64,000 nt of DNA from Victivallis sp. Marseille-Q1083 (GCF_903645315.1 NZ_CAHJXL010000001.1:3693339-3757338); one strand, 5' to 3'; counted from the stretch's first letter, positions 33,989 through 43,440 are shown. Notes: a model not told the origin generated them from the sequence alone. Numbers and translations: made by a program.

Positions 33989-35629
33989 TTATAAGTGATT
34001 CAACAGTTCGCCGAGCGCCAGACCGCGGCGTCCGGCGTCGAAGATGGTTCTGAGTTCTTCTTTGGACAGCGCGCGATCCCACAGGGCGAAGTCATCGAGC
34101 TTGCCGCCATAGTTGAACTGGTAGTTGCCGGTGCCGTCCTGGCCGATATTCCACGGCATGCCGCTGACCAGTTCCGCCTGGCCGGCCGGGGCATTGATGA
34201 AATAGAGCGTGCCGCTGGAACTGCCCTGGTAAAGCTGCAGCGTCTGGTTGGCGTCCAGAGTGGCGGCGAGGAACATCCATTGTTCCGGTTCGACGTCGAA
34301 CTGGGCCAGGTCGACGCGCTGCCGGCTGGTCAGGCCGAGGTTGAGCCCGATGCCGGGCCGGGCGGCGCTTTCCGCCAGTTTGGCCGCGATCAGGGCGAAA
34401 CCGGGCAGCGAGCCGTCGCGCCAGTCTTTGTTGGAGACCAGCAACGCGTCGCCAAGCTGTTCCGGCGGCATTTTCACCCACATTGAGACGGTGAATTCCG
34501 GTTTGTCGGCAAAAAAGGCTTCCGAGCCGGTCAATTCAACGTATTCGGCAATGCCGTCGCCGCGGGGCAATTCCAACGCCCCGTCGAATTTTCCCGGCTT
34601 GACATTGCTTTTGACATAGGCGCCGGTTTTTTTCATTTCGGCGTTGTCGACGGCATTGGTGATCGACTCGGCGTTGAAATCGCAATAGACGAGCAAACCA
34701 TCAGCCAAAGCGTGTTCGGTTTCCGGTTGGATTTCGTTACCGCGCACGGTGCCGTCAAAAGGATAATCGGCCGGATGCAGGCCGAAATGAGCGAGTACGG
34801 TCGGCGCGGCATCGAGATTGCCCGGCGTCCCGGCGATTCGTCCCGGCTTGACCGTTTTGCTGCAGACCAGAAATGGAATGGTGTGCGCATTGCCGCCGAG
34901 CATGCCGTGGTGCGGACCGTAACCGCCGTGGTCGGCGGTGACGACGATCAGCCAGTCTTCCCGGGCAAATTCCGGCCTGGAACTGATGGCGTCGAGCAGA
35001 TTGCCGATATAACGGTCGCTCTGGACGACGCTCCACAGATAAAAGGCGGAATGCGGATAAAAGCTTTCGCCATGCCCGCCGTGGTCGGGCAAATCGATGT
35101 AAACCAGCGCCACATCGCCGCCATTTTTCAAAAATTCGGCCGCCTGGCGATTGTTTTCTGCATCGCTGTTGTGATGATAGGCGATGGCGTCCGAACCGCC
35201 TTTGATCGTGCCGGATTCCTGCCAGGAGTAAAAAAAGGCGGTCGACAATTCCGGCTGGGCCCGCTGCAGGTATTCCAGAAAAATCGGATAATGCTGATAA
35301 TCGCCGTTCGGAGTCTGGCCGTTGTTGAATACTTTATGCTTGGCGGCGGTGACGCCGGTGGCGATGGCGGTATGGTTCGGGGCGCTGTTGGGACGGGCAT
35401 CGCTGAGCGAACGGGCGTTATCCGCGTAAGCGCCGTGGTAGCCGGGCTGCCATTGGCCGGCGATCAACTTGTGCAGGTTCGGCGTTGCCGCTGCGTCGAC
35501 GACATCGGCCCGGGTGCCGTCCAGCATGATGACGAGCGCCTTGGGAGTTCCGGCCTGCAGTGAAAAGTCACTGCCGAAGAGAATTCCGCCGGCGAGTGCC
35601 GCCAGCCAGCAAAGTCTGAAGTTTATCAT
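33989..35629 (-). CDS. Secreted NPP/alkaline-phosphatase-superfamily enzyme with LamG domain
   Basis: A 546-residue exported protein with a signal peptide to about residue 26. The alkaline-phosphatase-superfamily domain has LVIMLDGTRADVVD (metal ligand Asp), the nucleophile region NSAPNHTAIATG, YIDLPDHGGHGES and VVTADHGGYGPHHGM. Nucleotide pyrophosphatase/phosphodiesterases usually have a Thr nucleophile three residues before the Asn-His pair; here a Ser occupies that place. From about residue 330 a LamG/concanavalin-like domain follows (EFTVSMWVKMPPEQLG, LDDFALWDRALSKEELRT), which probably binds a glycan. The enzyme may remove phosphodiester or sulfate-like groups from a bound polymer; this is inference. 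Confidence 0.82.
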   Translation of the reverse strand: MINFRLCWLAALAGGILFGSDFSLQAGTPKALVIMLDGTRADVVDAAATPNLHKLIAGQWQPGYHGAYADNARSLSDARPNSAPNHTAIATGVTAAKHKVFNNGQTPNGDYQHYPIFLEYLQRAQPELSTAFFYSWQESGTIKGGSDAIAYHHNSDAENNRQAAEFLKNGGDVALVYIDLPDHGGHGESFYPHSAFYLWSVVQSDRYIGNLLDAISSRPEFAREDWLIVVTADHGGYGPHHGMLGGNAHTIPFLVCSKTVKPGRIAGTPGNLDAAPTVLAHFGLHPADYPFDGTVRGNEIQPETEHALADGLLVYCDFNAESITNAVDNAEMKKTGAYVKSNVKPGKFDGALELPRGDGIAEYVELTGSEAFFADKPEFTVSMWVKMPPEQLGDALLVSNKDWRDGSLPGFALIAAKLAESAARPGIGLNLGLTSRQRVDLAQFDVEPEQWMFLAATLDANQTLQLYQGSSSGTLYFINAPAGQAELVSGMPWNIGQDGTGNYQFNYGGKLDDFALWDRALSKEELRTIFDAGRRGLALGELLNHL

Positions 35630-35662
35630 TCGCTTACCCTTTCTTGTGATATTTGGATAATT

Positions 35663-35690
35663 ATTCTAGCATTTCCGGCGGAGAAAGCAA
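35663..35690 (-). promoter_or_regulatory. Possible sigma-70 promoter of the phosphodiesterase-LamG gene
   Basis: On the minus strand, TTGCTT (35685-35690) and TAGAAT (35663-35668) have a 16-base spacer, about 33 bases before the start codon at 35629. Confidence 0.45.
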
Positions 35691-35857
35691 CTTGACGATG
35701 GGCTTAACCGTTTGAAATTTTTGATCTTTTTCAAAGAAATGAGTCAAAAATAAGCCTGGCAAAATTTTTTTTGTCCCCAAAGCGTATTATAGTTTTAAGA
35801 GCGGGGCGCGGCAAGTTCGATTGTCCGGCTGGCGAAGAATAAATGGAAAGAAAAAAT

Positions 35858-36667
35858 ATGGATAAGGAATTCATCCGCCTGGATACCGAAAAATGCATCC
35901 GCTGCGGCGGTTGTGTCGACGAATGCCCGATTCGGGTCTTGGAGATGGGGCCGCGCGGCCCCCGGGTTCGTATCAGGCCGTGCATCGCCTGCGGCCATTG
36001 CGTCGCCGTCTGTCCGACCGGGGCGATCGACAATGTGAATGCGCCGCATGCCGGGCCGGAAGCGATCGAACCGGCAGAATTGCCGGAGCGGTCGAAGGCG
36101 GCTTATCTGTTGCGGGCCCGGCGTTCCTGCCGCAGTTATCTGGCGAAGCCGATCCCGCGCGAAACGATCCGGGAGGTGCTCGACGTCGCCCGGTTTGCCC
36201 CTACCGCCGGCAATACGCAGGGCGTCCATTTTCATGTCGTCGACGATCGCGCCAGGCTCGAAGAGATTGTCGGTGCGTCGATGCAGTGGGCCGGAAAACT
36301 GCCCCAATTGGCGCCGCATCTGGCTGCGATGATCGTTCATCATCGCACCACCGGCGAAGACAATGTGTTATGGGGGGCGCCGTGTCTGATTTTAGCGCTG
36401 ATGAACGAAGCGGCCGCGCCGTTGTTCCGGCAGAATGGCCGGTTCATGCTGACCTATGCCGGAATTTATGCGCCGGTGGTGGGATTGGGCAGTTGTTGGG
36501 CCGGCTGGATCGAATCGGCTGCGATGGCCGGTGACGCGCGGATGGCGGAGTTATTGCAGCTGCCGCCGGGCGAGGCGGTCGCCGGGGCTTTGGCAATCGG
36601 TTGGCCGCGCCACCGTTTCGAACGAATTCCGAGCCGCCGGCCGCTGAATCTGACCTGGGCGGAGTGA
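35858..36667 (+). CDS. Ferredoxin-nitroreductase fusion protein
   Basis: A 269-residue protein. The N-terminal 2[4Fe-4S] ferredoxin-like part has CIRCGGCVDECPIRVLEMG and CIACGHCVAVCPTGAI. From about residue 75 a nitroreductase-fold FMN domain follows, with RRSCRSYLAKPIPRETIREV, FAPTAGNTQGVHFHVV and GLGSCWAGWIESAA. Such fusions reduce nitro groups, quinones or unknown electron acceptors in anaerobes, with electrons entering through the clusters. The ATG at 35858 is preferred over 35843 because GGAAAG precedes it and homology starts at MDKEFIRLD. No operon partner is seen; the gene stands alone between two long gaps. Confidence 0.9.
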   Translation: MDKEFIRLDTEKCIRCGGCVDECPIRVLEMGPRGPRVRIRPCIACGHCVAVCPTGAIDNVNAPHAGPEAIEPAELPERSKAAYLLRARRSCRSYLAKPIPRETIREVLDVARFAPTAGNTQGVHFHVVDDRARLEEIVGASMQWAGKLPQLAPHLAAMIVHHRTTGEDNVLWGAPCLILALMNEAAAPLFRQNGRFMLTYAGIYAPVVGLGSCWAGWIESAAMAGDARMAELLQLPPGEAVAGALAIGWPRHRFERIPSRRPLNLTWAE

Positions 36668-37023
36668 TGCAATCGGCGGTATGGTGATAAGACGCGCCGG
36701 CCGTTTCGATCACTGTCCGGGCCCGTTGCAATTGCCGTTCGCCCTGTGGAGACGCCAGCGGTTCAAGCGTTGATTCGGCAACGTTTTGATATTGGGATGA
36801 TTCTGGTTTCAGGGGGGACGCGATTCAGGGCGCTGGGGAGTTTCGCCTTAACTTGATTCAGCAGGCTTATCAGCGTAACGATGTTCGAATTGAAAACAAA
36901 GCATTCATCGAGATATTCTATTGGTTCCCTTTCGATTGACTTGAGAAAATCGGGATTTTGCGAAGCCGGCATTGATTTCCAGGGAGTTGGTGGTAAATTA
37001 TACGGTATGAAATCGGGAGAAAT
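36668..37023. other. Intergenic stretch before the MetH genes
   Basis: The 356 bases between the nitroreductase and the MetH-activation gene hold no convincing gene. A minus-strand reading frame from an ATG at 36972 to 36763 (MPASQNPDFLKSIEREPIEY at its start) is open but has a weak ribosome-binding site and no family. I looked for cobalamin and SAM riboswitch cores, which would suit metH, and did not find them by eye. Confidence 0.4.
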
Positions 37024-37665
37024 GTGGTGATCAGGTTGCAGAATCGGATTCCGGTCAACCTGCCGGTCGCGGCCGTTTACAATCGTTTGGGACGGCATCG
37101 GCAGCTGGCGACGATGACCGATCGACAGCGCGACAAGCTGGAACTTTTGATGTACGAGGCATTTGGCCTTTGTCAATTGCGCGGCGTCTGGCGGATTATA
37201 CCGCTTGCCGGCCGCGATGAGGAACAGGTCGAACTGGCGGACGGCACCGTCTGGCGGAGCCGGCGTCTGGTGCAACTGTTGAGCCATTCTACGGCGGCGG
37301 CGCTGTTCGCGGCGACAGCCGGCAGCGCTGTCGTCGAAGCGGCCGGCAAGGCCGGAACAAACTATGACGGGGTGCGGGCGCTGGTGTTCGATGCGGTCGG
37401 CGGCGAAAGTGCCGATGAGGCGATGAATTGGCTGCAGGCTTATATCGGCCAGGAATTGAGCCGGAGCGGCTGCCGGCTGACCCGGCGGCGGTTTTCTCCC
37501 GGATATGGTGATTTGCCGCTGGCATGTCAGCGGGATCTGGGCCGGTTGCTGGAATTGGAGCGGATCGGCGTGGCCGTCAATGAGTATTTTATCATGTCGC
37601 CGGAGAAGAGTGTGACGGCGATTGCCGGGGTGGAGAATTTATCAGTACAGGATTGTGGTGCATGA
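37024..37665 (+). CDS. Stand-alone MetH reactivation-domain protein
   Basis: A 213-residue protein equal to the C-terminal activation domain of cobalamin-dependent methionine synthase, expressed here as a separate gene. Diagnostic parts are FDAVGGESADEAMNWLQAYI, RRFSPGYGDLPLACQRDLG and the cofactor-binding end IGVAVNEYFIMSPEKSVTAI. It would bind S-adenosylmethionine and help reductively methylate oxidised cob(II)alamin on MetH. Its stop overlaps the metH ATG (ATGA), which explains why the MetH here lacks this domain. Start: GTG at 37024 or, better spaced from GGGAG, GTG at 37027. Confidence 0.87.
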   Translation: MVIRLQNRIPVNLPVAAVYNRLGRHRQLATMTDRQRDKLELLMYEAFGLCQLRGVWRIIPLAGRDEEQVELADGTVWRSRRLVQLLSHSTAAALFAATAGSAVVEAAGKAGTNYDGVRALVFDAVGGESADEAMNWLQAYIGQELSRSGCRLTRRRFSPGYGDLPLACQRDLGRLLELERIGVAVNEYFIMSPEKSVTAIAGVENLSVQDCGA

Positions 37666-40085
37666 CTCGACAGGATTTTCAGGCGCTGGTGCGTGCCAAA
37701 GTGGTGATGCTCGATGGAGCAACCGGGACGGAATTGATCAAACGCGGCATGGGGCAGGGCGTCAGTCCGGAACTGTGGGCGATGGAACATTTCGAGGCAG
37801 TGGCGGACATTCAGAATTGTTATGTGGCGGCCGGCAGCGATATTGTCTATGTGCCGACCTTCGGCGGCAACCGCCTGAAACTGGCGGAGTTCGGGCTGGC
37901 GGAACGGGCAGCTGAAATCAACCGGACGCTGGCGGAGCGTACGGTGGAAAATCTGGCCGGCCGGGCGTTGGCGTTCGGCGATATGGCGCCGACCGGACAA
38001 TTTCTCGCGCCGTTCGGAGATCTGGAGTTTGAAGCGGCGGTCGATATTTACCGCGAACAGGCGGCCGCGCTGCTGGCCGGCGGGGTGGACGGTTTTGCCG
38101 TCGAGACGATGATGGATATCATGGAGACCCGGGCGGTGGTGCTGGCGATCCGGGAGTTGTGCGATCTGCCGATTCTGGTGACACTGACTTTCGATGAAGC
38201 GCAGCGGACCCTGACCGGCAACGATCCGTTGTCGAGTTTGATCACGCTGCAGGCGCTCGGCGTCGATGCGTTCGGCTGCAACTGTTCGACCGGTCCGGCG
38301 GATATGGTGAAACTGCTGGCGGCGATCAAACCGTATGCGACGATTCCGCTGGTGGCCAAACCGAATGCCGGCATGCCGAAACTGATCGGCGGCCGGACGG
38401 TGTTTTCAATGGGACCGTCGGAATTTGCCGGCTTCACGCCGGCATTAATTGACGCCGGCGCCAATCTGATTGGCGGCTGCTGCGGCACGACGCCGGAACA
38501 CATTGCCGCCCAGTCCGCCGCCGCCAAAACGTTGATCGGGCAGGCGCCGCATCGGGCGGCGTTGAGCGCCGTTTCGGCACCGCACCGCTGTTGTTTCTGG
38601 GGGGACGATCAACCGTTTGTCGTCATCGGCGAACGGATCAATCCGACCGGCAAAAAAGCGCTGCAGGCCGAATTGCGCGACGGCAGGATGAATCTGGTGC
38701 GAACCTTTGCTTTGGAACAGACCCGGCTGGGTGCGGCGGTGCTGGATGTCAACATGGGCTTGTCCGGCATCGATGAGAAAGCGATGATGTTGAAGGCGAT
38801 CGATACTTTGCTGCAGGCGACCGAACTGCCGTTGTGCATCGATTCGACCGACCCGGCAGTGGTGGAAGCGGCGTTGCGGCGTTATCCGGGCCGGGCGCTG
38901 GTCAATTCGATTTCGGCCGAACAGGAACGTTTGGAAGTGACCTTGCCGATCGCGGCGAAATACGGCGCGATGTTCATTTTGCTGCCGTTGACCGACGAAG
39001 GCATTCCGGCGACGGCGGCGGCGCGGGCGGCGGTGGCGGAACGGATATTCCGGGCGGCGCAGGCGCTGGGCTACCACAAGGAAGATATCATTCTGGATGC
39101 GCTGATCATGACCGTTTCGGCCGATCAGCGGGCGGCAGCGGTATCGCTGGAGCTGATCGAATGGGCGAGCCGGCAATTTCAGGTCAGCACCACCTGCGGG
39201 CTGTCCAATGTCAGTTTCGGCATGCCGGAACGCAACTGGATCAACACCGCCTTCCTCGGCATGGCGCTGGGGCGTGGCTTGAACTGCGCGATCGCCAACC
39301 CGTCCAGCGAACTGCTGATGGCGACGGTGGCGGCCGGTGATGTGCTGAGCGGCCGGGATGTCAGGATGCGGCGTTATGTCGAACGCTATGGCAGCGCGGC
39401 GGCTTCACTGCCATCGCCGGCGATGGCGGCCGGGGCGGCGTTGTCGCCGGAAGAACAGGTGTTCCGCTGTGTGCTGGAGGGCGATGAGGAAAATATCGGC
39501 CGGCGGCTGGAGGAGGCATTGGCGAAGCAGGTGCCGTTGTCTGTATTGGTGGACGATTGTCTGATCCGGGCGATCAATCAGGTTGGCGACTGGTTCGAGC
39601 AGAAGAAATATTTTCTGCCGCAATTGATTATGAGCGCCGATGCGATGCGCAGGGGATTTCAGTTTTTGGAACCGCTTTTGACGGCGCGGCAGAGCAGCCG
39701 GGCGGCGAAAACGCGTTTCCTGCTGGCGACGGTGGAAGGCGATATTCACGACATCGGCAAGAATATCGTCGGCTTGATGTTGCGCAACTACGGGTTCGAA
39801 GTGATCGACCTGGGCAAGGATGTGCCGGCGGCGGAGATTCTGGCGGCGGTCAGGGAGCACGACGTCAAACTGGTCGGGCTGTCGGCGCTGATGACGACGA
39901 CGATGACCCGGATGGCCGAAGTGATCCGGACCGTGCGGGGGGCCGGTTTGCCGGAGGTGAAATTCATCATCGGCGGCGCGGTCGTCGATCAGGCGTATGC
40001 CGACGAGATCGGCGCCGATGCCTATGGCGCCGATGCGATGGCGACGGTGCGATGGGCGCAGGAAGTGGCGGGGCGGGCGGAATAA
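37662..40085 (+). CDS. metH: Cobalamin-dependent methionine synthase lacking the activation domain
   Basis: An 807-residue MetH that transfers methyl from methyltetrahydrofolate via cobalamin to homocysteine. Domains in order: homocysteine methyltransferase (to about residue 290, with the zinc ligands in GCNCSTGP and IGGCCGTTPEHIA), pterin-binding barrel (about 320-590, VIGERINPTGKKAL and CIDSTDPAVVEAAL), the four-helix cap, and the cobalamin domain with the ligand motif Asp694-x-His696-x-x-Gly699 in GDIHDIGKNIVGL. E. coli MetH has about 1230 residues; the missing C-terminal domain is supplied by the upstream overlapping gene. Confidence 0.94.
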   Translation: MTRQDFQALVRAKVVMLDGATGTELIKRGMGQGVSPELWAMEHFEAVADIQNCYVAAGSDIVYVPTFGGNRLKLAEFGLAERAAEINRTLAERTVENLAGRALAFGDMAPTGQFLAPFGDLEFEAAVDIYREQAAALLAGGVDGFAVETMMDIMETRAVVLAIRELCDLPILVTLTFDEAQRTLTGNDPLSSLITLQALGVDAFGCNCSTGPADMVKLLAAIKPYATIPLVAKPNAGMPKLIGGRTVFSMGPSEFAGFTPALIDAGANLIGGCCGTTPEHIAAQSAAAKTLIGQAPHRAALSAVSAPHRCCFWGDDQPFVVIGERINPTGKKALQAELRDGRMNLVRTFALEQTRLGAAVLDVNMGLSGIDEKAMMLKAIDTLLQATELPLCIDSTDPAVVEAALRRYPGRALVNSISAEQERLEVTLPIAAKYGAMFILLPLTDEGIPATAAARAAVAERIFRAAQALGYHKEDIILDALIMTVSADQRAAAVSLELIEWASRQFQVSTTCGLSNVSFGMPERNWINTAFLGMALGRGLNCAIANPSSELLMATVAAGDVLSGRDVRMRRYVERYGSAAASLPSPAMAAGAALSPEEQVFRCVLEGDEENIGRRLEEALAKQVPLSVLVDDCLIRAINQVGDWFEQKKYFLPQLIMSADAMRRGFQFLEPLLTARQSSRAAKTRFLLATVEGDIHDIGKNIVGLMLRNYGFEVIDLGKDVPAAEILAAVREHDVKLVGLSALMTTTMTRMAEVIRTVRGAGLPEVKFIIGGAVVDQAYADEIGADAYGADAMATVRWAQEVAGRAE

Positions 40086-40111
40086 GCCGGGGAAAAGGCG
40101 GCTGGGGCGGT

Positions 40112-40140
40112 TTGAAAATGCCGCTTTGCCGTATTATAAT
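40112..40140 (+). promoter_or_regulatory. Sigma-70 promoter of the HdeD-like gene
   Basis: TTGAAA at 40112-40117 and a perfect TATAAT at 40135-40140 are separated by 17 bases, about 52 bases before the ATG at 40192. Confidence 0.7.
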
Positions 40141-40191
40141 ATGGTTGCGGGTGTAAAATAGATTACGTAGAGCGGAATGAGAGGTGGTATT

Positions 40192-40746
40192 ATGAAGGAA
40201 TTGGCGGTTTGGGGCGGAAAATTATTGATGGCGCCGACTTGGGGCATGGCATTGCTGCGCGGAGTTTTGTTGATCCTGGTCGGGGTGACAATGATCGTCA
40301 ATCCCGGCTTGGCGGTGATCGCGTTGGCCTGGGCGTGCGGCCTGTTGCTGTGCGTGGCCGGTCTCGGTTCTTTTGTCCAGGCGTTGAATGTCCGCAGTTA
40401 TCGGGAACTGTTGATTTTTTACAGCGTGGTGGTCTTTCTGCTCGGTATTTTCATCATTGTTTTGCCGGGCGTGGCCAGCATCGCCGTGGTGCTGATCTTC
40501 GCATTCTGGCTGTTGATGTCCGGCGGCAGCCAGGTTTATTTCGCCCTGACCAGGATGCCGTCCCGCGATCCGTTGCGGCTGATGTCGCTGATTTCCGGCG
40601 GATTGTCGTTGATCGTCGGTTTGATGGTGCTGCTGAACCCGCTGAGCGGGCTTGAAACGATCGGTTGGCTGCTGGGCATTTTCCTGCTGTGCTACGGCGC
40701 GTTTCTCTGCATGCTCTCTTCGGTGCTGTTCAGGGTGCGCAAATAG
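40192..40746 (+). CDS. HdeD-like small membrane protein (DUF308)
   Basis: A 184-residue protein made of six hydrophobic segments in three helical pairs, the HdeD/DUF308 layout. Repeated short motifs such as LLRGVLLILVGVTMIVNPG and ISGGLSLIVGLMVLLNP show the internal repeat of the family (paired helices ending in NP or LPG). In E. coli HdeD is linked to acid resistance at high cell density; the molecular activity is unknown. GAGAGG lies 7 bases before the ATG and its own strong promoter lies upstream. cmoA begins 9 bases after the stop. Confidence 0.82.
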   Translation: MKELAVWGGKLLMAPTWGMALLRGVLLILVGVTMIVNPGLAVIALAWACGLLLCVAGLGSFVQALNVRSYRELLIFYSVVVFLLGIFIIVLPGVASIAVVLIFAFWLLMSGGSQVYFALTRMPSRDPLRLMSLISGGLSLIVGLMVLLNPLSGLETIGWLLGIFLLCYGAFLCMLSSVLFRVRK

Positions 40747-40755
40747 GCTGTCGGC

Positions 40756-41475
40756 GTGCGGGATACGATTTTTGCCTCCGGAGCGCCGCCGGTCCGTTTT
40801 CAATTCGATGAGCAGGTGGCCGGTGTCTTCGACGATATGATCCGGCGTTCGGTGCCGGGGTATGAATACGTGGTGGCGATGTGCGGGCTGTTTGCCGGCC
40901 GTCTGGCTCAGGCCGGAGCGAACTGTTACGATCTGGGTTGTTCGCTCGGGACGACGACGTTGGCGATGCGGTCGCGGATTGCGGTGCCGGACTGCCGGAT
41001 TGTCGCGGTGGACAATTCGGCGGCGATGGTGGAGCGCTGCCGGTTGAAGGTGGCGGCAGACGCCAATCCGGTGCCGGTGGAGGTGGTGGAGGCGGATATC
41101 CGCGACATCGATTTCGAACGCAATATTCTGACCGTTTCCAATTATACGCTGCAATTCCTGGCGCCGGAAGACCGGATGCCGCTGCTGCAGCGAATCTGGG
41201 ACAGCATGTTGCCGGGAGCGGCGCTGATTCTGTCGGAGAAGGTGACTTTCGAAGCGTTGGCCAACCGGGAGTTGTTCCGTGAAATCTATCACGACTGGAA
41301 AGCCGGCAACGGTTACAGCCGCCTGGAAATCAGCCGCAAGCGCGACGCGTTGGAAAATGTTTTGATTCCCGATACGATCGATTGTCATCTGCGTCGTTTG
41401 CAGTCGATCGGTTACCGGCAGGCGGAAGTCTGGTTTCAGTCGTTCAACTTTGTTTCCATCGTCGCCTTCAAATGA
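40756..41475 (+). CDS. cmoA: Carboxy-S-adenosyl-L-methionine synthase CmoA
   Basis: CmoA makes carboxy-SAM from S-adenosylmethionine and prephenate, the donor for the tRNA wobble modification cmo5U34. The 239-residue protein has FQFDEQVAGVFDDMIRRSVP at the N-terminus, the Rossmann SAM site CYDLGCSLGTTTLAM, VAVDNSAAMVERC, then VSNYTLQFLAPEDRMPLLQR and SEKVTFEALANRELF. The arginine in the C-terminal YSRLEISRKRDALENVLIP is characteristic. GTG start. It overlaps cmoB by 4 bases (ATGA), as expected for two steps of one pathway. Confidence 0.93.
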   Translation: MRDTIFASGAPPVRFQFDEQVAGVFDDMIRRSVPGYEYVVAMCGLFAGRLAQAGANCYDLGCSLGTTTLAMRSRIAVPDCRIVAVDNSAAMVERCRLKVAADANPVPVEVVEADIRDIDFERNILTVSNYTLQFLAPEDRMPLLQRIWDSMLPGAALILSEKVTFEALANRELFREIYHDWKAGNGYSRLEISRKRDALENVLIPDTIDCHLRRLQSIGYRQAEVWFQSFNFVSIVAFK

Positions 41476-42455
41476 ACCACGTCCACTATGAGGATTTTCT
41501 GGCTGCCGCCCGGAACAGTAGACTGGCCCCCTGGGCGGAGGAGCTCTATTCCCACGCCTCGAAAGGATTGTTGGCGGCGAATCACGGCGATTTTCCCCGT
41601 TGGCTGAGCGCCTTCGAGGCGCTGCCGGAAATCCATTTCAGCGAGTATGCGCTGGACAGCGCCGTAGTCCGGGCCGGCCGGCCGGGCGATTTATCGCCGG
41701 AACAGCGGAACGTTCTGACGGCCGCGCTGCAGAAACTGCACCCGTGGCGGAAGGGGCCGTTCGAGATCGGCGGCGTTCTGATCGATACGGAATGGCGTTC
41801 CGACTGGAAATGGGAACGACTGCGCCGGCAGATTCAACCGCTGGCCGGACGGATGGTGCTGGATGTCGGCTGCGGCAGCGGTTACCATGCCTGGCGAATG
41901 GCCGGCGCCGGCGCGGAATGGGTGGTCGGCATTGAGCCGGCGCTGTTGTATGTCATGCAATTTTTCCTGTTGCGCCGCTGGTTGGAGCCGCGGGAAAATG
42001 TCCAGGTATTGCCGTTGGGCATTGAAATGCTGCCGCCGCGGATGCGGGTTTTCGATACGGTCTTTTCGATGGGAATCCTGTATCACCGGAGGTCGCCGCT
42101 GGATCATTTACTGGAATTGCGGCAGCTGTTGCGGCCGGGGGGAGAACTGGTGCTGGAAACCTTGGTCGTCGAAGGGGATGACGATCGGGTGCTGGTGCCG
42201 GAGGAGCGTTATGCCAGGATGCGGAACGTCTGGTTCATCCCGGCTTTGCCGCTGCTGGAACGCTGGTTGCGGCGCTGCGGCTTTTCGGCGGTCCGGACGG
42301 CGGATATCAGCGTCACCAGTGTCGAAGAACAGCGCTCCACCGCCTGGATGCGTTTCGAATCGCTGGCCGATTTTCTGAATCCGGAAAATCCGGCATTGAC
42401 GGTGGAGGGGTATCCGGCGCCGCGGCGGGCGGTGCTGTTGGCCCGAGCCGATTAA
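41472..42455 (+). CDS. cmoB: tRNA U34 carboxymethyltransferase CmoB
   Basis: CmoB transfers the carboxymethyl group of carboxy-SAM to 5-hydroxyuridine 34 of tRNAs. The 327-residue protein shows KGPFEIGGVLIDTEWRSDWK, the SAM-binding VLDVGCGSGYHAWRMAGAG, GIEPALLYVMQFFLLRRWLE, FSMGILYHRRSPLDHLLELR and RNVWFIPALPLLERWLRRCG, all typical of CmoB, at the normal length of about 320. The ATG at 41472 overlaps the cmoA stop. The next gene downstream is a dead IS110 element, 40 bases away. Confidence 0.94.
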   Translation: MNHVHYEDFLAAARNSRLAPWAEELYSHASKGLLAANHGDFPRWLSAFEALPEIHFSEYALDSAVVRAGRPGDLSPEQRNVLTAALQKLHPWRKGPFEIGGVLIDTEWRSDWKWERLRRQIQPLAGRMVLDVGCGSGYHAWRMAGAGAEWVVGIEPALLYVMQFFLLRRWLEPRENVQVLPLGIEMLPPRMRVFDTVFSMGILYHRRSPLDHLLELRQLLRPGGELVLETLVVEGDDDRVLVPEERYARMRNVWFIPALPLLERWLRRCGFSAVRTADISVTSVEEQRSTAWMRFESLADFLNPENPALTVEGYPAPRRAVLLARAD

Positions 42456-42495
42456 CCTGAATATTGATGTACAACAGAAACGGGAGGATGCAAGC

Positions 42496-43440
42496 ATGGA
42501 AGGAACGAAAGCAAGTATTTGGGCCGGATTCGATGTCGGCAAGGCGAATTTTTCAGTCGCGCTGGATCAATTTACAGACAACAAGGCAAAGATTACCTCG
42601 AAATTTTAAACGCACGCCGGAAGGCGTCAAGCAATTCTTTCTGTGGGCAAAGAAAACCGTTCCGGAATATGATATTCGGATCGTAATGGAAAACACCGGC
42701 TGTTATTCGCAGCATTTGAGCGACTGGATTAATCAACTTCATAAAGTCTGAACTTGCCGCACAAAAGATAAGCTTGATGCATAAGCCATAGCCCGGTTCG
42801 GTACGGAACGCCGGCCCAAGCCTACGAATCGCCCGTCAAAAACGCTTCTGACCATTCGCGAACTTTCCCGCGAACGAACTGCTTGATTAAAGCTCGCGTC
42901 AATCTTCAAAGCCGCAGGATACGCTGACTTCTCCGATCGTTCGCAAAATCAATGCCCAGACGTTGGCGACTCTGACTGTTCAGATTGAAAAAATCGACAA
43001 AGAAATCAAGGACTGTGTGGTTCAAGATGAAGAGTTGTTTGTCGAAGTCCACATCATGACGACCATGCCGGGCGTGAGCTTCATTTCCGCCTGCAGCATA
43101 CTCGCTGAAATCGGCTCGCTGAGACAGTATTCGGCGAAGGAACTTTCCTCTTTATCCGGCTTGGCGCCTCGAATTGTGGAATTCAGTTCAAGCGTTCATT
43201 CCTCTTATTTGAGCCGAAGATCATCAGGACGACTTCGGCAGATCCTTTATCGGGATTTGGTTCCCGGAGTTCCTAAAATTCCGCTTCTTCAGGAATTTCA
43301 TCAGCATTTGATCGCCAAAAGCAAGAAAAAAATGACCGCTCGGTGTGCTTGCATACGGAAGATGCTTCTGATGCTTCGCTCAATGGTTGTTCATAAGACG
43401 CCATTCGATGAAGATTTTTCAAAAAATCATCAAAGAGCCC
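42496..43440 (+). pseudogene. IS110-family transposase, multiply frameshifted
   Basis: The start MEGTKASIWAGFDVGKANFS is the DEDD N-terminus of IS110 transposases and stops at about 42609. Homology moves to a second frame (FKRTPEGVKQFFLWAKKTVP, VMENTGCYSQHLSDWINQLH). A third stretch around 42790-42920 reads like IARFGTERRPK and LLTIRELSRERTALIKARVN. The last part, from about 42960, has MTTMPGVSFISACSILAEIG and SSLSGLAPRIVEFSS, the transposase_20 region. At least three frameshifts make it inactive. It is a different lineage from the remnant near 12.6 kb. AT-rich DNA follows. Confidence 0.8.

Noticed and set aside
36763-36972. Small minus-strand ORF before the MetH activation gene
   Set aside because: It has a weak ribosome-binding site, no family and no supporting neighbour; it was kept only as a note in the intergenic entry.
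36668-37023. Cobalamin or SAM riboswitch before the MetH genes
   Set aside because: It would fit the pathway, but I found neither the B12-box-like conserved core nor the SAM-I core in this gap.
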